Origin: Hydrogenophaga sp. PAMC20947
GTDB taxonomy: Bacteria > Pseudomonadota > Gammaproteobacteria > Burkholderiales > Burkholderiaceae_C
Length of the DNA: 64,000 bases
Assembly (NCBI RefSeq): GCF_004795855.1
Contig: NZ_CP039252.1
Location: 1-64,000 of the forward strand
Direction: 5' to 3'
Position numbers and translations under genes: made by a program. The notes below the pieces were generated by a model, which saw only the letters and a program-made list of their open reading frames with translations, had not been told where the DNA came from and did not search any database. Shown piece after piece: positions 20,215 through 28,556 of the stretch. Position 1 is the first letter of the stretch. The number at the start of each line of letters is the position of its first letter.

Positions 20215-20967
20215 ATGCGACTGAAGGGCAAGAATATTCTGATCACGGGCGGCGCCAGCGGTATCGGCCTGGCATCGGTCGAACGCTGCTTGCAAGAGGG
20301 CTCCCAGGTGGTGCTGACCGACCTGGCAAATTCGGGTGGCGAAGCGGCTGCTGCGGCCCTCGCCAAGTCGCATGGCGGCCGTTGCCGCTTCATGCCTGCA
20401 GATGTGAGCTCCAGCGAGCAGGTGGATCGCCTGATTCTCGACGCTGCCAAAACCATGGGGTCGCTGGACGGCGTGTTCAACAATGCCGGCATTGCAGGCA
20501 TGGCTCCGGCCGACAGTTATCCGGATGAAGACTATCTGCGGGTGATCGATATCAATCTCAATGGTGTGTTCCGCGTGGCGCGTGCCTCGCTGCGCCAGAT
20601 GTACAACCAGGGCAGTGGGAGCCTGGTGAATTGTGCGTCGATTCTCGGGGTGTTCGGGCAGAGCATGACTGCGGCCTATTCAGCGGCCAAAGGGGGCGTG
20701 GTCAATCTGACACGCACATTGGCACTGGAGTCGGCGGCCAAGGGCGTGCGGGTCAATGCCCTAGCCCCGGGCTACATCGACACCCCTTTGTTGTCCCTGC
20801 TGGACGACGCCACCCGCCAGGCCCTGATCCAGATGCACCCCATCGGGCGCCTGGGCCGGGCTGAAGAAGTGGCCAATGTCGCCCTGTTTTTGCTGAGCGA
20901 TGAAGCCAGCTTTGTCACCGGTGCCAACTTTGTGGTGGACGGCGGTTTTACCGCCGGCAAGTCCTGA
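20215..20967 (+). CDS. Short-chain dehydrogenase/reductase
   Basis: A 250-residue classical SDR. Cofactor motif TGGASGIG (residues 10-17), Asp in VLTDLAN suggesting NAD preference, NNAGIAG, catalytic Ser in NCASILG, Tyr-x3-Lys in YSAAKGG. GGAGG lies six bases before ATG 20215. Substrate unknown. It ends 15 bp from the convergent 8-oxoguanine deaminase gene. Confidence 0.93.
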   Translation: MRLKGKNILITGGASGIGLASVERCLQEGSQVVLTDLANSGGEAAAAALAKSHGGRCRFMPADVSSSEQVDRLILDAAKTMGSLDGVFNNAGIAGMAPADSYPDEDYLRVIDINLNGVFRVARASLRQMYNQGSGSLVNCASILGVFGQSMTAAYSAAKGGVVNLTRTLALESAAKGVRVNALAPGYIDTPLLSLLDDATRQALIQMHPIGRLGRAEEVANVALFLLSDEASFVTGANFVVDGGFTAGKS

Positions 20968-20982
20968 CGGAGGTCCGGGGAT

Positions 20983-22440
20983 TCAGGCGTTGCGTGCAGC
21001 CTCGGCCAGTTGCAGGGCCAGGCGGTTGTGCCGCTCAATCAGCGGATCAAGGTCGACCGTGGTCAGCTGACCTTGGCGCACGACGATACGGCCGTTGACC
21101 ACGGTGTAGGCCGCTTGCGGGCTGGCGCACAGCAGCAGACTGGCCACGGGATCGTGCACCGCACCGCCGGCGAAATTGAGCGTGCGCAGGTCGAACAGCG
21201 CCAGGTCGGCACACATGCCCTTGGCCAGGTGCCCGATGTCTTTGCGCCCCAGCACCTGTGCACCACCTCGCGTGGCCATGCCCAAGGCATCGCGGGCCGT
21301 CATCTCGGCCGGGCCGAGATCGCAGCCCAAAAAGGTCTGGCCATGTCGAACTTCGGGTGGCTGCAGGGCGCGGCCCACGCGCGCCAGCAGCAAGGCCTGG
21401 CGCGCTTCGTTGACCATGTGCGCCGCGTCGTTGCTGGCGCTGCCATCCACACCCAGCCCCACCGGCACCCCTGCATCGAGCAGGCGGCGCACGGGTGCAA
21501 TGCCTGAGGCCAGCCGCATGTTGCTGCAGGGGCAATGGGCCACGCCAGTGCGGCTGGCCGCGAACAGGCTGATGCCCTCATCGTCCAGCTTCACGCAGTG
21601 GGCATGCCACACGTCGTCGCCCAACCAGCCGAGCTCCTGTGCGTATTGGGCCGGTGTCTTGTTGAATTTTTCGCGGCTGTAGGCGATGTCGTGGTCGTTC
21701 TCGGCCAGGTGGGTGTGCAGGCGAACGCCTTGGCCTTTGAAGCTGCGCGCCAGCAGCGCACTTTGCTGCATCAGCGCCGGGCTGACTGAAAACGGGGAAC
21801 ACGGGGCCAGGGCGATCTGCAGCATGGCCCCGTGCTGCGCACCGTGCCAGGTTTCAATCAGACGCTGGCTGTCTTTCAGAATGGTGTCTTCTTGTTCGAC
21901 CACGCTGTCGGGTGGCAAGCCCCCGGCGCTCTGGCCCACGCTCATGCTGCCGCGTGTGGCGGTGAAGCGCATGCCGATCTCTGCGGCCGCCTCGATGCTG
22001 TCTTCCAGGCGCACGCCGTTGGGGAAGATGTACAAGTGGTCGCTGCTGGTGGTGCAGCCGCTCATCAACAGCTCGGCCATGGCGATCTGGGTGGACACCT
22101 GCACCATCTCGGGTGTCAGCCCGGCCCAAATGGGGTACAGCCCGCGCAGCCAGCCAAACAGCTCGGCGTTTTGCACACCGGGGATGGCCCGCGTGAGCGA
22201 CTGGGTCATGTGGTGGTGGGTGTTCACCAGCCCGGGGGTGACGAGGTGACCACGTGCATCGATCACATCGCCGGCTTCGTCGTGGAGCCCGGTTGGCAGC
22301 TCGGCGGCGGGGCCGATCCATTCAATGCGGTGGTCGCGGATGAACAGGCTGGCCTCTTTCAGCTCCAGCCCCTGAGCCGGATCTTCGTGGTTGAAGGTGG
22401 CGATGCATTGGGCGTTTTGGATGAGCAGGGAGGTGGTCAT
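20983..22440 (-). CDS. 8-Oxoguanine deaminase (amidohydrolase)
   Basis: A 485-residue amidohydrolase of the TrzA/AtzA subtype. Metal ligands: NTHHHMTQSL near 65, HTHLAEN near 240, AHCVKLD near 278 and GVDGSASND near 330; the last stretch with MVNEARQALLLAR and the region SDHLYIFPNG are typical of 8-oxoguanine deaminases, which turn 8-oxoguanine into urate and ammonia. Start MTTSLLIQNA; AGGGAGG-like sequence is not clear upstream. The product urate would enter the puuD-uraH-uraD-puuE-allC route encoded about 8-15 kb away, a good functional match. A related s-triazine or other deaminase activity cannot be excluded by eye. Confidence 0.87.
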   Translation of the reverse strand: MTTSLLIQNAQCIATFNHEDPAQGLELKEASLFIRDHRIEWIGPAAELPTGLHDEAGDVIDARGHLVTPGLVNTHHHMTQSLTRAIPGVQNAELFGWLRGLYPIWAGLTPEMVQVSTQIAMAELLMSGCTTSSDHLYIFPNGVRLEDSIEAAAEIGMRFTATRGSMSVGQSAGGLPPDSVVEQEDTILKDSQRLIETWHGAQHGAMLQIALAPCSPFSVSPALMQQSALLARSFKGQGVRLHTHLAENDHDIAYSREKFNKTPAQYAQELGWLGDDVWHAHCVKLDDEGISLFAASRTGVAHCPCSNMRLASGIAPVRRLLDAGVPVGLGVDGSASNDAAHMVNEARQALLLARVGRALQPPEVRHGQTFLGCDLGPAEMTARDALGMATRGGAQVLGRKDIGHLAKGMCADLALFDLRTLNFAGGAVHDPVASLLLCASPQAAYTVVNGRIVVRQGQLTTVDLDPLIERHNRLALQLAEAARNA

Positions 22441-22572
22441 GCGGGGGATTCTGCAGGTTTTGCGGTATCTTTTTGGGATTGTTTTCGTCTCTGCAATTTT
22501 GCCCGCCGGGCCGAGACCCGGCACGCCACAATCACCCAGCTGCACCGCCAACACGAAAGAGTCGGAACAACA

Positions 22573-23886
22573 ATGAACCCGCCTTCAACAGACGACCCCC
22601 GCGCCCTCCTGCGCCACCTCTTCAATGCAGCCGTGCAGCGCGCCCTCCCGCTGCACAACACCGCAGCCCACCTGCCTGCGCCCCCCAGGGGCCGCACTTT
22701 GGTGCTGGGCGCGGGCAAAGCGGGTGGCGCGATGGCTCAGGCGGTGGAGGCCTTGTGGCCGGCCGGTGCGCCACTCTCGGGTTTGGTTGTCACGCGCTAC
22801 CACCACACACCCCCGCGCCCCGAAGGGCTGGCGCATCGCATTGAGGTGGTGGAGGCCGCCCACCCCGTGCCTGACGCGGCGGGGATGGCTGCGGCTGAGC
22901 GCATCTTGCAGTTGACCCAAGGCCTGACGGCCGACGATCTGGTGTTGTGCCTGATCTCTGGTGGCGGGTCCGCCTTGCTCACACTGCCTTGTGAGGGGCT
23001 CACCCTGGACGACAAGCAGCGGATCAACCGCCAGTTGCTGGAGAGTGGCGCCAATATCCTGGAAATGAACACGGTGCGCAAACACCTGTCTGCCATCAAG
23101 GGCGGTCGGCTGGCCGCGGCCTGCGCGCCAGCGCGTGTGGTCACGCTCACCATCAGCGATGTGCCTGGCGATGACGTGAGTGTCATCGCCAGTGGCCCCA
23201 CGGTGGCCGATGCGTCCACCTGTGCCGAAGCGCTTGATGTCTTGCGCCGTTACGGCATTGAGGTACCGCCAGCGGTGCGATCCCAGCTGGAACGCGGAAA
23301 ACTGGAAACACCCAAAACCGGGGATGCCTGTTTCAGCGGTCATCGGACCCATCTCATCGCCACCCCCCAGCAAAGTCTGGACGCCGCGGCTGAAGCGGCT
23401 CGCGCAGTGGGGCTGAACGTGGTGGTGCTCAGCGATGAGATCGAAGGCGAGTCCCGCGAGGTGGGCAAGGTGCACGCGGCCCTGGCCCGTTCCACGGCCT
23501 TGGGGCGCAGCAGTTTTCAACGCCCTTGTGTGATCCTGAGCGGCGGCGAGACCACGGTCACGGTGCGTCCCCGCGCCGAAGGGCAACCCAGAGGCCGAGG
23601 CGGCCGGGCGGGGGAGTTCTGCCTGGGCCTGGCGCAGGCGCTGCACGACACGGCAGGTATCTGGGCGCTTGCGGCCGATACCGATGGCATCGACGGCGTC
23701 GAAGACAACGCGGGTGCCATCGTCACACCCGATACCGTGGCCCGCGGCCTCGAGCAGGGACTCAAGCTCACCGATCACCTGGCGCGCAACGACGCCTATG
23801 CCTACTTTGACGCGCTGGGCGATCTGGTGGTGACCGGACCCACCCACACCAACGTCAACGATTTTCGGGCTGTTTTGGTGTTGTGA
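22573..23886 (+). CDS. ttuD: Glycerate 2-kinase (TtuD/GckA, MOFRL family)
   Basis: A 437-residue enzyme of the MOFRL glycerate kinase family, phosphorylating D-glycerate to 2-phosphoglycerate. N-terminal DUF4147-type domain: LVLGAGKAGGAMAQAVE (near 43), CLISGGGSALL, NTVRKHLSAIKGGRLA, ISDVPGDDVSVIASGPT. C-terminal MOFRL domain: ILSGGETTVTVR, GRGGRAGEF and AADTDGIDG. Older names call it hydroxypyruvate reductase. Divergent from 8-oxoguanine deaminase. It can return glyoxylate carbon (via tartronate semialdehyde) to central metabolism, so it fits downstream of purine degradation, although glyoxylate carboligase is not in the window. Confidence 0.94.
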   Translation: MNPPSTDDPRALLRHLFNAAVQRALPLHNTAAHLPAPPRGRTLVLGAGKAGGAMAQAVEALWPAGAPLSGLVVTRYHHTPPRPEGLAHRIEVVEAAHPVPDAAGMAAAERILQLTQGLTADDLVLCLISGGGSALLTLPCEGLTLDDKQRINRQLLESGANILEMNTVRKHLSAIKGGRLAAACAPARVVTLTISDVPGDDVSVIASGPTVADASTCAEALDVLRRYGIEVPPAVRSQLERGKLETPKTGDACFSGHRTHLIATPQQSLDAAAEAARAVGLNVVVLSDEIEGESREVGKVHAALARSTALGRSSFQRPCVILSGGETTVTVRPRAEGQPRGRGGRAGEFCLGLAQALHDTAGIWALAADTDGIDGVEDNAGAIVTPDTVARGLEQGLKLTDHLARNDAYAYFDALGDLVVTGPTHTNVNDFRAVLVL

Positions 23887-24305
23887 CGTGCCCGTGGAGC
23901 CGTTGCTGAATCCACCGTCGCTCGACGCACCTTGGCCGATGGCCTGGGTGGAACCGGCTTCGCGGGGCCGTGGTCGGCCCCGGCAGGGCCGATTTTTTGG
24001 CGTGTTGGCAGTACTGGGATAATCGGGGGTGCATGTGAGCCCCTCTTCTGAACGGGCTTTCGAGCTGGCCACAGGGGCTGGCCCGAGCCGCCCGGCATGG
24101 CGGTTGGGGCCTGATTGCTGGGCCGCCCGTCGAAAACACGACTTCGAGCCGATGGCATGCTGCCGGCTGGACAGGCCCGCTGGGGCACCCCAGGCCTTGC
24201 CTGAATGTCGTTTTTTGGGGCAATCCCGTGGGATTTCTCCCGAGTTTTCATTCTTTTACACACGGCCAGGGCTCCTTCGCGAGGAGAAGCCCGAGGAAAT
24301 CGTTT
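23887..24305 (+). other. Gene-poor region of 419 bp with a candidate promoter
   Basis: No convincing coding frame. A promoter-like TTGGCG (about 23998) and GATAAT (about 24018) is followed by GC-rich, hairpin-prone sequence to about 24210 (for example GTCG-loop-CGAC around 24133-24146), then an AT-richer stretch. This could be a long leader or a small RNA in front of the DUF3348 operon. I could not match it to a known RNA family by eye. Confidence 0.35.
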
Positions 24306-25055
24306 TTGCGCGGCAGTTTCAAAAGTTCTTCTCACCGCTCTGCTTTGGTGCACCTGCTCAGTGAAAGCAGTGGCGTCAGCGCGGCTGCGCCCGTAGGGCA
24401 AGACTTTGCGGAACGGCTGGGTGCCTGGTTGAGCGTGGCCGATGCGATCACCTTGCGGTCAGCGCTGCAATCCCAGGCCGCCCCCATGGCGCCGGGTCGC
24501 ACCGGGGCGCCTGCACCGCACAGCCTGGCCGAAGAGCTTCAGCAAGTGCGCGCAACCCTCACCAAATCCATCGAGACGGCCGAGCCGGTGCAACCCCAGC
24601 GGGGCAGGGCGGATCACTCCGCCCAGGGTGCCCTCTCGGCACCGGCCTTGCCGCTTGACCCCGCCGCTGAGTTCGCCATGCTGCACCAGCGCTATGTTGA
24701 GCAACAGCGCCGCATGGAAATGAGCGTGGACGCCTTGCGCAGCCACGCCCGCGAGCGGCTCTCGGCGGCCTCACCCGAACTGGCGCAACTGGCGCTGCTG
24801 GACGGAGTAATGGACCAGATGCTCGGCGGGCGCGAGCAACACCTGCTGTCCACCGTGCCCACCTTTCTCAAGAAACGCTTTGAGCAACTGCGCCGCGAGG
24901 CGGCGAATGAAGCCAATCCGGACACCAGCCCCGATCTCTTGCAGCGGCCTGCCTGGCTAAGTCAGTTGACCACCGAATTCCAGCAGGCCCTGCTGGCCGA
25001 ACTGGAGCTGCGCTTGCAGCCCGTGGCGGGCATGGCCGAGGCGCTGGCTCTATGA
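24306..25055 (+). CDS. DUF3348 family protein, first gene of a ZorAB-like operon
   Basis: A 249-residue protein if started at TTG 24306, which has GAGGA eight bases ahead and gives the family-like N-terminus (SSSHRSALVHLLSE, then DFAERLGAWLSVADAITL). Middle part is Ala/Pro-rich; the C-terminal half is helical (MLHQRYVEQQRRMEMSVDALRSH begins near 130; FLKKRFEQLRREA near 200). No signal or membrane segment, so cytoplasmic. DUF3348 genes are, to my knowledge, found next to DUF802/OmpA/DUF2894 genes in betaproteobacteria and have no known function. Gap to the next gene is 142 bp and holds a repeat. Confidence 0.8.
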   Translation: MRGSFKSSSHRSALVHLLSESSGVSAAAPVGQDFAERLGAWLSVADAITLRSALQSQAAPMAPGRTGAPAPHSLAEELQQVRATLTKSIETAEPVQPQRGRADHSAQGALSAPALPLDPAAEFAMLHQRYVEQQRRMEMSVDALRSHARERLSAASPELAQLALLDGVMDQMLGGREQHLLSTVPTFLKKRFEQLRREAANEANPDTSPDLLQRPAWLSQLTTEFQQALLAELELRLQPVAGMAEALAL

Positions 25056-25059
25056 ACTT

Positions 25060-25165
25060 CTCCCTGCGCCACTTCGCGGCGTCCCCCTCTGGGGGACGGT
25101 GCCCTTTGGCTGGCGGAGCCGAGCCTTCGGCATCCGCTGGGTTGGGCATTTGCTGGCACGCCCCC
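25060..25165. repeat. Interspersed hairpin repeat between DUF3348 and DUF802 genes
   Basis: Contains TGCGCCACTTCGCGGCGTCC, the short inverted repeat GTCCCCCTCTGGGGGAC (25080-25096), then TTTGGCTGGCGGAGCCGAGC and an imperfect GC-rich tail. The layout (CGCGG block, C/G-rich hairpin, TGG-GCGG-GCC block) resembles the other REP-like elements in this window but is a different subtype. Confidence 0.55.
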
Positions 25166-25197
25166 TTTTTTGCTTTCCAGAATTGCAAGTCACAGAC

Positions 25198-27837
25198 ATG
25201 AACCGATCTCTCAACGCCGGCGTGCTAATCGGCGCATTTCTCCTTGGTCTGGCCGCCATCCTCTGGGTGGGCGCCGGTTTTGTGGGCACCAGCCACATCG
25301 CCCTGGCCATGACCTTCGCCATCGCCGCCGCCTACCTGGCCGGTGCGCTGGAGATTCGCCGATACCGGGGCCTGACAAAGGGTTTGGCAGGGGCCTTGGC
25401 GCAGGTGCCCGAGCCACTGAACCAGCTCGGTGACTGGCTGGGCAGCGTGCCTGCGCCATTGCAACATTCGGTGCGCCAGCGCATCGAAGGCGAGCGCGCC
25501 GCCTTGCCTGGCTTGTCGCTCACGCCTTACCTGATCGGCCTGCTGGTGATGCTCGGCATGCTGGGCACCTTCCTCGGCATGGTCGTGACCTTCAAAGGGG
25601 CGGTGTTTGCGCTTGAAGGCTCGGCCGATCTGGCGGCCATCCGCTCCGCACTCGCCGCGCCGATCAAGGGACTTGGCTTTGCGTTTGGTACCTCGGTGGC
25701 GGGTGTGGCCACTTCGGCCATGCTCGGCCTCATGTCGGCGCTGAGCCGCCGCGAGCGACTTGAAGTGGTTCGCACGCTCGACGCGCGCATCGCCACTGTG
25801 TTCCATCCGTTCACGTTCGCCTTCCAGCGCAACGCCTCGTTCGCCGCCATGCAGGCGCAGGCCAGCGCCTTGCCCGCCGTGGTGGACCAGTTGCAAGCCT
25901 TGATGACGTTGATGGAGCAGCGAGGCCAGCAGCTCGACACCCAGTTGCAAACCCGACAGGACCAGTTCCACCAGGAAACCGCCGCCGCCTACACCGGCCT
26001 GGGCCAGACCGTGGCGTTGTCGCTCAAGGAAACCCTCACCGCCAGTGCGCGTATCGCGGGCGAAACCATCCAGCCCGTGGTGGAATCGGCCATGAAGGCC
26101 ATTGCCGAAGAATCGACGCGACTGCACGGCCAGGTGAGCGAGTCGGTGCAAGCGCAGTTGAAGGGCTTGTCCAGCGAATTCAGCACCACCACCCACACCG
26201 TCGCCGACACCTGGAAACAGGCCCTGGACACCCAGGCCAAAACCAATACTGAGCTGGTGAGTGGACTGGGCCTGGCCTTGGTCGGGTTCAACCAGACGCT
26301 GGAACAACGCAGCCAGGCGTTGCTCAGCGACGTGACCGAAGCCATGGGTCGCCAGCAAAGCGAACAAACCCTGGCCGAAAAAAACAAGCAATCCGCCTGG
26401 GCGCAGACGCTGCAATCACAAGCCTCGGCCAGCGAAAAAATGGTCGTGCAATTGAGCGAGGCCTTGGCGGGTTTCAGCACCACCCTCGAGCAGCGCACCA
26501 CGGCTTTGTTGTCGAACATGGGCGAGGCCATCGGCCGTGTGCACAGCGAGCAGGCCGAATCCGAACAAGGCAAACAGGCCGCCTGGGCGATGACGCTGCA
26601 ATCGCAGGCCACGGCCAGCGAACAGATGGTGGCGCAATTGAGCGAAGCCCTGGCTGGGTTCAACACCACGTTTGAGCAGCGTGCCAGTGGCTTGCTGTCC
26701 CACGTGGGCCAGGCCATGAACCAGTCGCAGGCAGCGCATGCCCAGGCTGAGCAACAAAAGCAGGCCGCATGGACTCAAGCCTTGCAAACCATGGCCGCCG
26801 GATTGCAAAACGAATGGCATACGGTGGGCAGCCAGAACCTGGCGCAACAACAGGCCGTGGGTCAATCGCTGGCGCAGGCCGCGGCGGCCATCCGCCAAAG
26901 CGCCACCGAACAAGCGAAACAGACGCAAGAAGAAATGTCGCGCCTGCTGGAGGCTTCTGAAGCGCTCGTGAAAGCGCGCAGCGAGGCAGAAACCCAGTGG
27001 GCCACCCAACAAGGCGAGCGCATGGACCAGCTTGCCGGCCTGTGGCGCAGCGAGCTCTCTGCGTTGCGCACCGAAGAAAGCGCGCGCGGCGAATCGGCGG
27101 TGGCACGCCTGGCCAGTTGGCAAGACGGGCTGACCAGCCAGTTGCAAACCCTTCGCCGCGAAGAAGACCAGCGCGGCGAGGCTGCGGTCAACCGACTGGG
27201 CGAGCTGCAAACGGCCATGGCCAGCCACCTCGCCACCTTGGGCGAGGCGCTGGAAGCACCGATGACGCGCCTGTTGGAGACGGCCTCCGAAGCGCCCAAG
27301 GCCGCGGCTGAGGTGATCGCGCAACTGCGCCAGGAAATGAGCCACCTCACCGAACGCGACAACCTCGCGCTGCAAGAGCGCACCGCGCTGGTGGGCAACC
27401 TCGGCACGCTGCTGCAAAGCGTGGAGCACGCCACAGGCGAACAACGTGCTGCCATCGAATCGCTGGTGACATCGGCCACCGGTGTGCTCGACCAGGTGAG
27501 CCAGCAGTTCAGCGCCACACTGGAAACACAGGCCAGCAACACCAACGAAGTCGCCGCGCAAGTGGCGGGCAGCGCAGCCGAGCTGGCCAGTCTGGGCGAA
27601 GCGTTTCACCACGGCGTGATGCTCTTCAGCGAATCCAACCAGAAGCTGGTCGACAAGTTGCAGCACATCGAAGGCGCGATATCGAAGAACATGGCGCGCA
27701 GCGACGAGCAACTGGCCTACTACGTGGCGCAAGCGCGTGAGGTGATTGATCTCAGCATCAGCTCGCAACAAGGCATCGTGGAAGACCTGCGCCGTCTGCG
27801 CGGCAGCGGCAAGGCCGCTGCCGGGAGCGCCGCATGA
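25198..27837 (+). CDS. DUF802 protein: MotA/ZorA-like membrane channel with very long coiled tail
   Basis: An 879-residue protein. Four membrane segments are visible at about 7-29, 33-52, 109-131 and 157-183. The last two carry MotA/TolQ/ExbB-like motifs: LGMLGTFLGMVVTF and FGTSVAGVATSAMLGLMSAL. From about 190 to the end the chain is hydrophilic, Gln/Ala/Glu-rich and predicted helical, as in the long cytoplasmic tail of ZorA. Residues 340-525 are three direct 62-residue repeats, each opening just after a Trp (see 26215-26772). Start MNRSLNAGVL; the frame upstream runs through a repeat. It overlaps the OmpA gene by 4 bp. The architecture implies a proton-driven stator with the next gene product; function is not established. 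Confidence 0.85.
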   Translation: MNRSLNAGVLIGAFLLGLAAILWVGAGFVGTSHIALAMTFAIAAAYLAGALEIRRYRGLTKGLAGALAQVPEPLNQLGDWLGSVPAPLQHSVRQRIEGERAALPGLSLTPYLIGLLVMLGMLGTFLGMVVTFKGAVFALEGSADLAAIRSALAAPIKGLGFAFGTSVAGVATSAMLGLMSALSRRERLEVVRTLDARIATVFHPFTFAFQRNASFAAMQAQASALPAVVDQLQALMTLMEQRGQQLDTQLQTRQDQFHQETAAAYTGLGQTVALSLKETLTASARIAGETIQPVVESAMKAIAEESTRLHGQVSESVQAQLKGLSSEFSTTTHTVADTWKQALDTQAKTNTELVSGLGLALVGFNQTLEQRSQALLSDVTEAMGRQQSEQTLAEKNKQSAWAQTLQSQASASEKMVVQLSEALAGFSTTLEQRTTALLSNMGEAIGRVHSEQAESEQGKQAAWAMTLQSQATASEQMVAQLSEALAGFNTTFEQRASGLLSHVGQAMNQSQAAHAQAEQQKQAAWTQALQTMAAGLQNEWHTVGSQNLAQQQAVGQSLAQAAAAIRQSATEQAKQTQEEMSRLLEASEALVKARSEAETQWATQQGERMDQLAGLWRSELSALRTEESARGESAVARLASWQDGLTSQLQTLRREEDQRGEAAVNRLGELQTAMASHLATLGEALEAPMTRLLETASEAPKAAAEVIAQLRQEMSHLTERDNLALQERTALVGNLGTLLQSVEHATGEQRAAIESLVTSATGVLDQVSQQFSATLETQASNTNEVAAQVAGSAAELASLGEAFHHGVMLFSESNQKLVDKLQHIEGAISKNMARSDEQLAYYVAQAREVIDLSISSQQGIVEDLRRLRGSGKAAAGSAA
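26215..26772 (+). repeat. Three in-register 186-bp repeats in the DUF802 tail
   Basis: Units 26215-26400, 26401-26586 and 26587-26772 are each exactly 186 bp (62 codons); each is preceded by TGG (Trp). Protein copies share Leu-x-Gln-Ser-Gln-Ala, LSEALAGF, LEQR and a KQ(S/A)AW end. Copies 2 and 3 are closest; copy 1 is more diverged. Repeat-number change would lengthen the tail without breaking the frame. Confidence 0.9.
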
Positions 27838-28556
27838 TCGGAGCAGAGTTCGAAGCCCACGCCAGCAGCGAAGACGACGGCGTCGAGCAGGCAGCGCCTG
27901 TGTGGGCGGTGTTCGGCGATCTGATGGCCGGCGTGGTGGGTGCGTTTGTGCTCATCCTGATTTCGGTGCTCGCCATGCAGATGGATCTGGTGGCCAGCTT
28001 GCAATCAGAAATTGAGAAGCGGCACCAAGAAGAAGCCCGCCGCATGGCGCTGGAAAAGGCGCTCGCCATTCCGCTGCAGTCGGGTCGTGTGACGCTCAAC
28101 AACGGCCGCATCGGCATCAGCGGCAGCGTGTTGTTTGATTTGAATTCTGATGATTTGCGAGAAGAAGGTCGCCTCTTGCTCAAGAGCCTGGTGCCGCCCT
28201 TGCAGCTGTATTTGAGCGAGACCGGTCAGATGCTTATGGTGAGCGGCTTCACCGACGACCGCCCGATCCAGGAAGGCAACCTGCATTTCAAAGACAACCT
28301 CGAGCTCTCTGCCCAACGCGCGCTCAACGTGACCCGCGCGCTCATCGCAGAAGGCATGCCGCGCGCGCAGGTCTTCAGCGCTGCTTTCGGCGCCGAGCAG
28401 CCCGTGGCTTCCAACACAGATGCCCAGGGCAGGGCTCAAAACCGCCGCGTGGAAATGGCGCCCGTGCCCCGCACAGCGAATGTGAAAGCAGGAGCCGACG
28501 GCGGTGCGGCTGCCGCTGCAGGTGCTGCCCGGCCCGCTGAGAAGGCACCCGGCTGA
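27834..28556 (+). CDS. OmpA-domain protein, MotB/ZorB-like partner
   Basis: A 240-residue protein with one membrane segment near the N-terminus (about 23-48: FGDLMAGVVGAFVLILISVL) and a C-terminal OmpA-like peptidoglycan-binding domain (VLFDLNSDDLREEG, VSGFTDDRPI, LSAQRALNVTRALI, GRAQNRRVEM). Asp29 at the start of the membrane helix sits where MotB (Asp32) and ZorB carry their proton-binding Asp. The ATGA overlap with the DUF802 gene and the TGATG overlap with the next gene imply translational coupling and complex formation. So the pair looks like a 5:2-type stator unit anchored to the cell wall. A flagellar MotB role is unlikely since no flagellar genes are nearby. Confidence 0.88.
   Translation: MIGAEFEAHASSEDDGVEQAAPVWAVFGDLMAGVVGAFVLILISVLAMQMDLVASLQSEIEKRHQEEARRMALEKALAIPLQSGRVTLNNGRIGISGSVLFDLNSDDLREEGRLLLKSLVPPLQLYLSETGQMLMVSGFTDDRPIQEGNLHFKDNLELSAQRALNVTRALIAEGMPRAQVFSAAFGAEQPVASNTDAQGRAQNRRVEMAPVPRTANVKAGADGGAAAAAGAARPAEKAPG

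Noticed and set aside
24030..24210. 6S or SRP RNA gene
   Set aside because: I found no conserved SRP tetraloop/asymmetric loop sequence and could not build the 6S closing stem and central bubble by hand.
25225..27771. Long minus-strand open frames under the DUF802 gene
   Set aside because: Antisense to a clear gene whose domains and repeats are in the plus frame; no start signals or family match.
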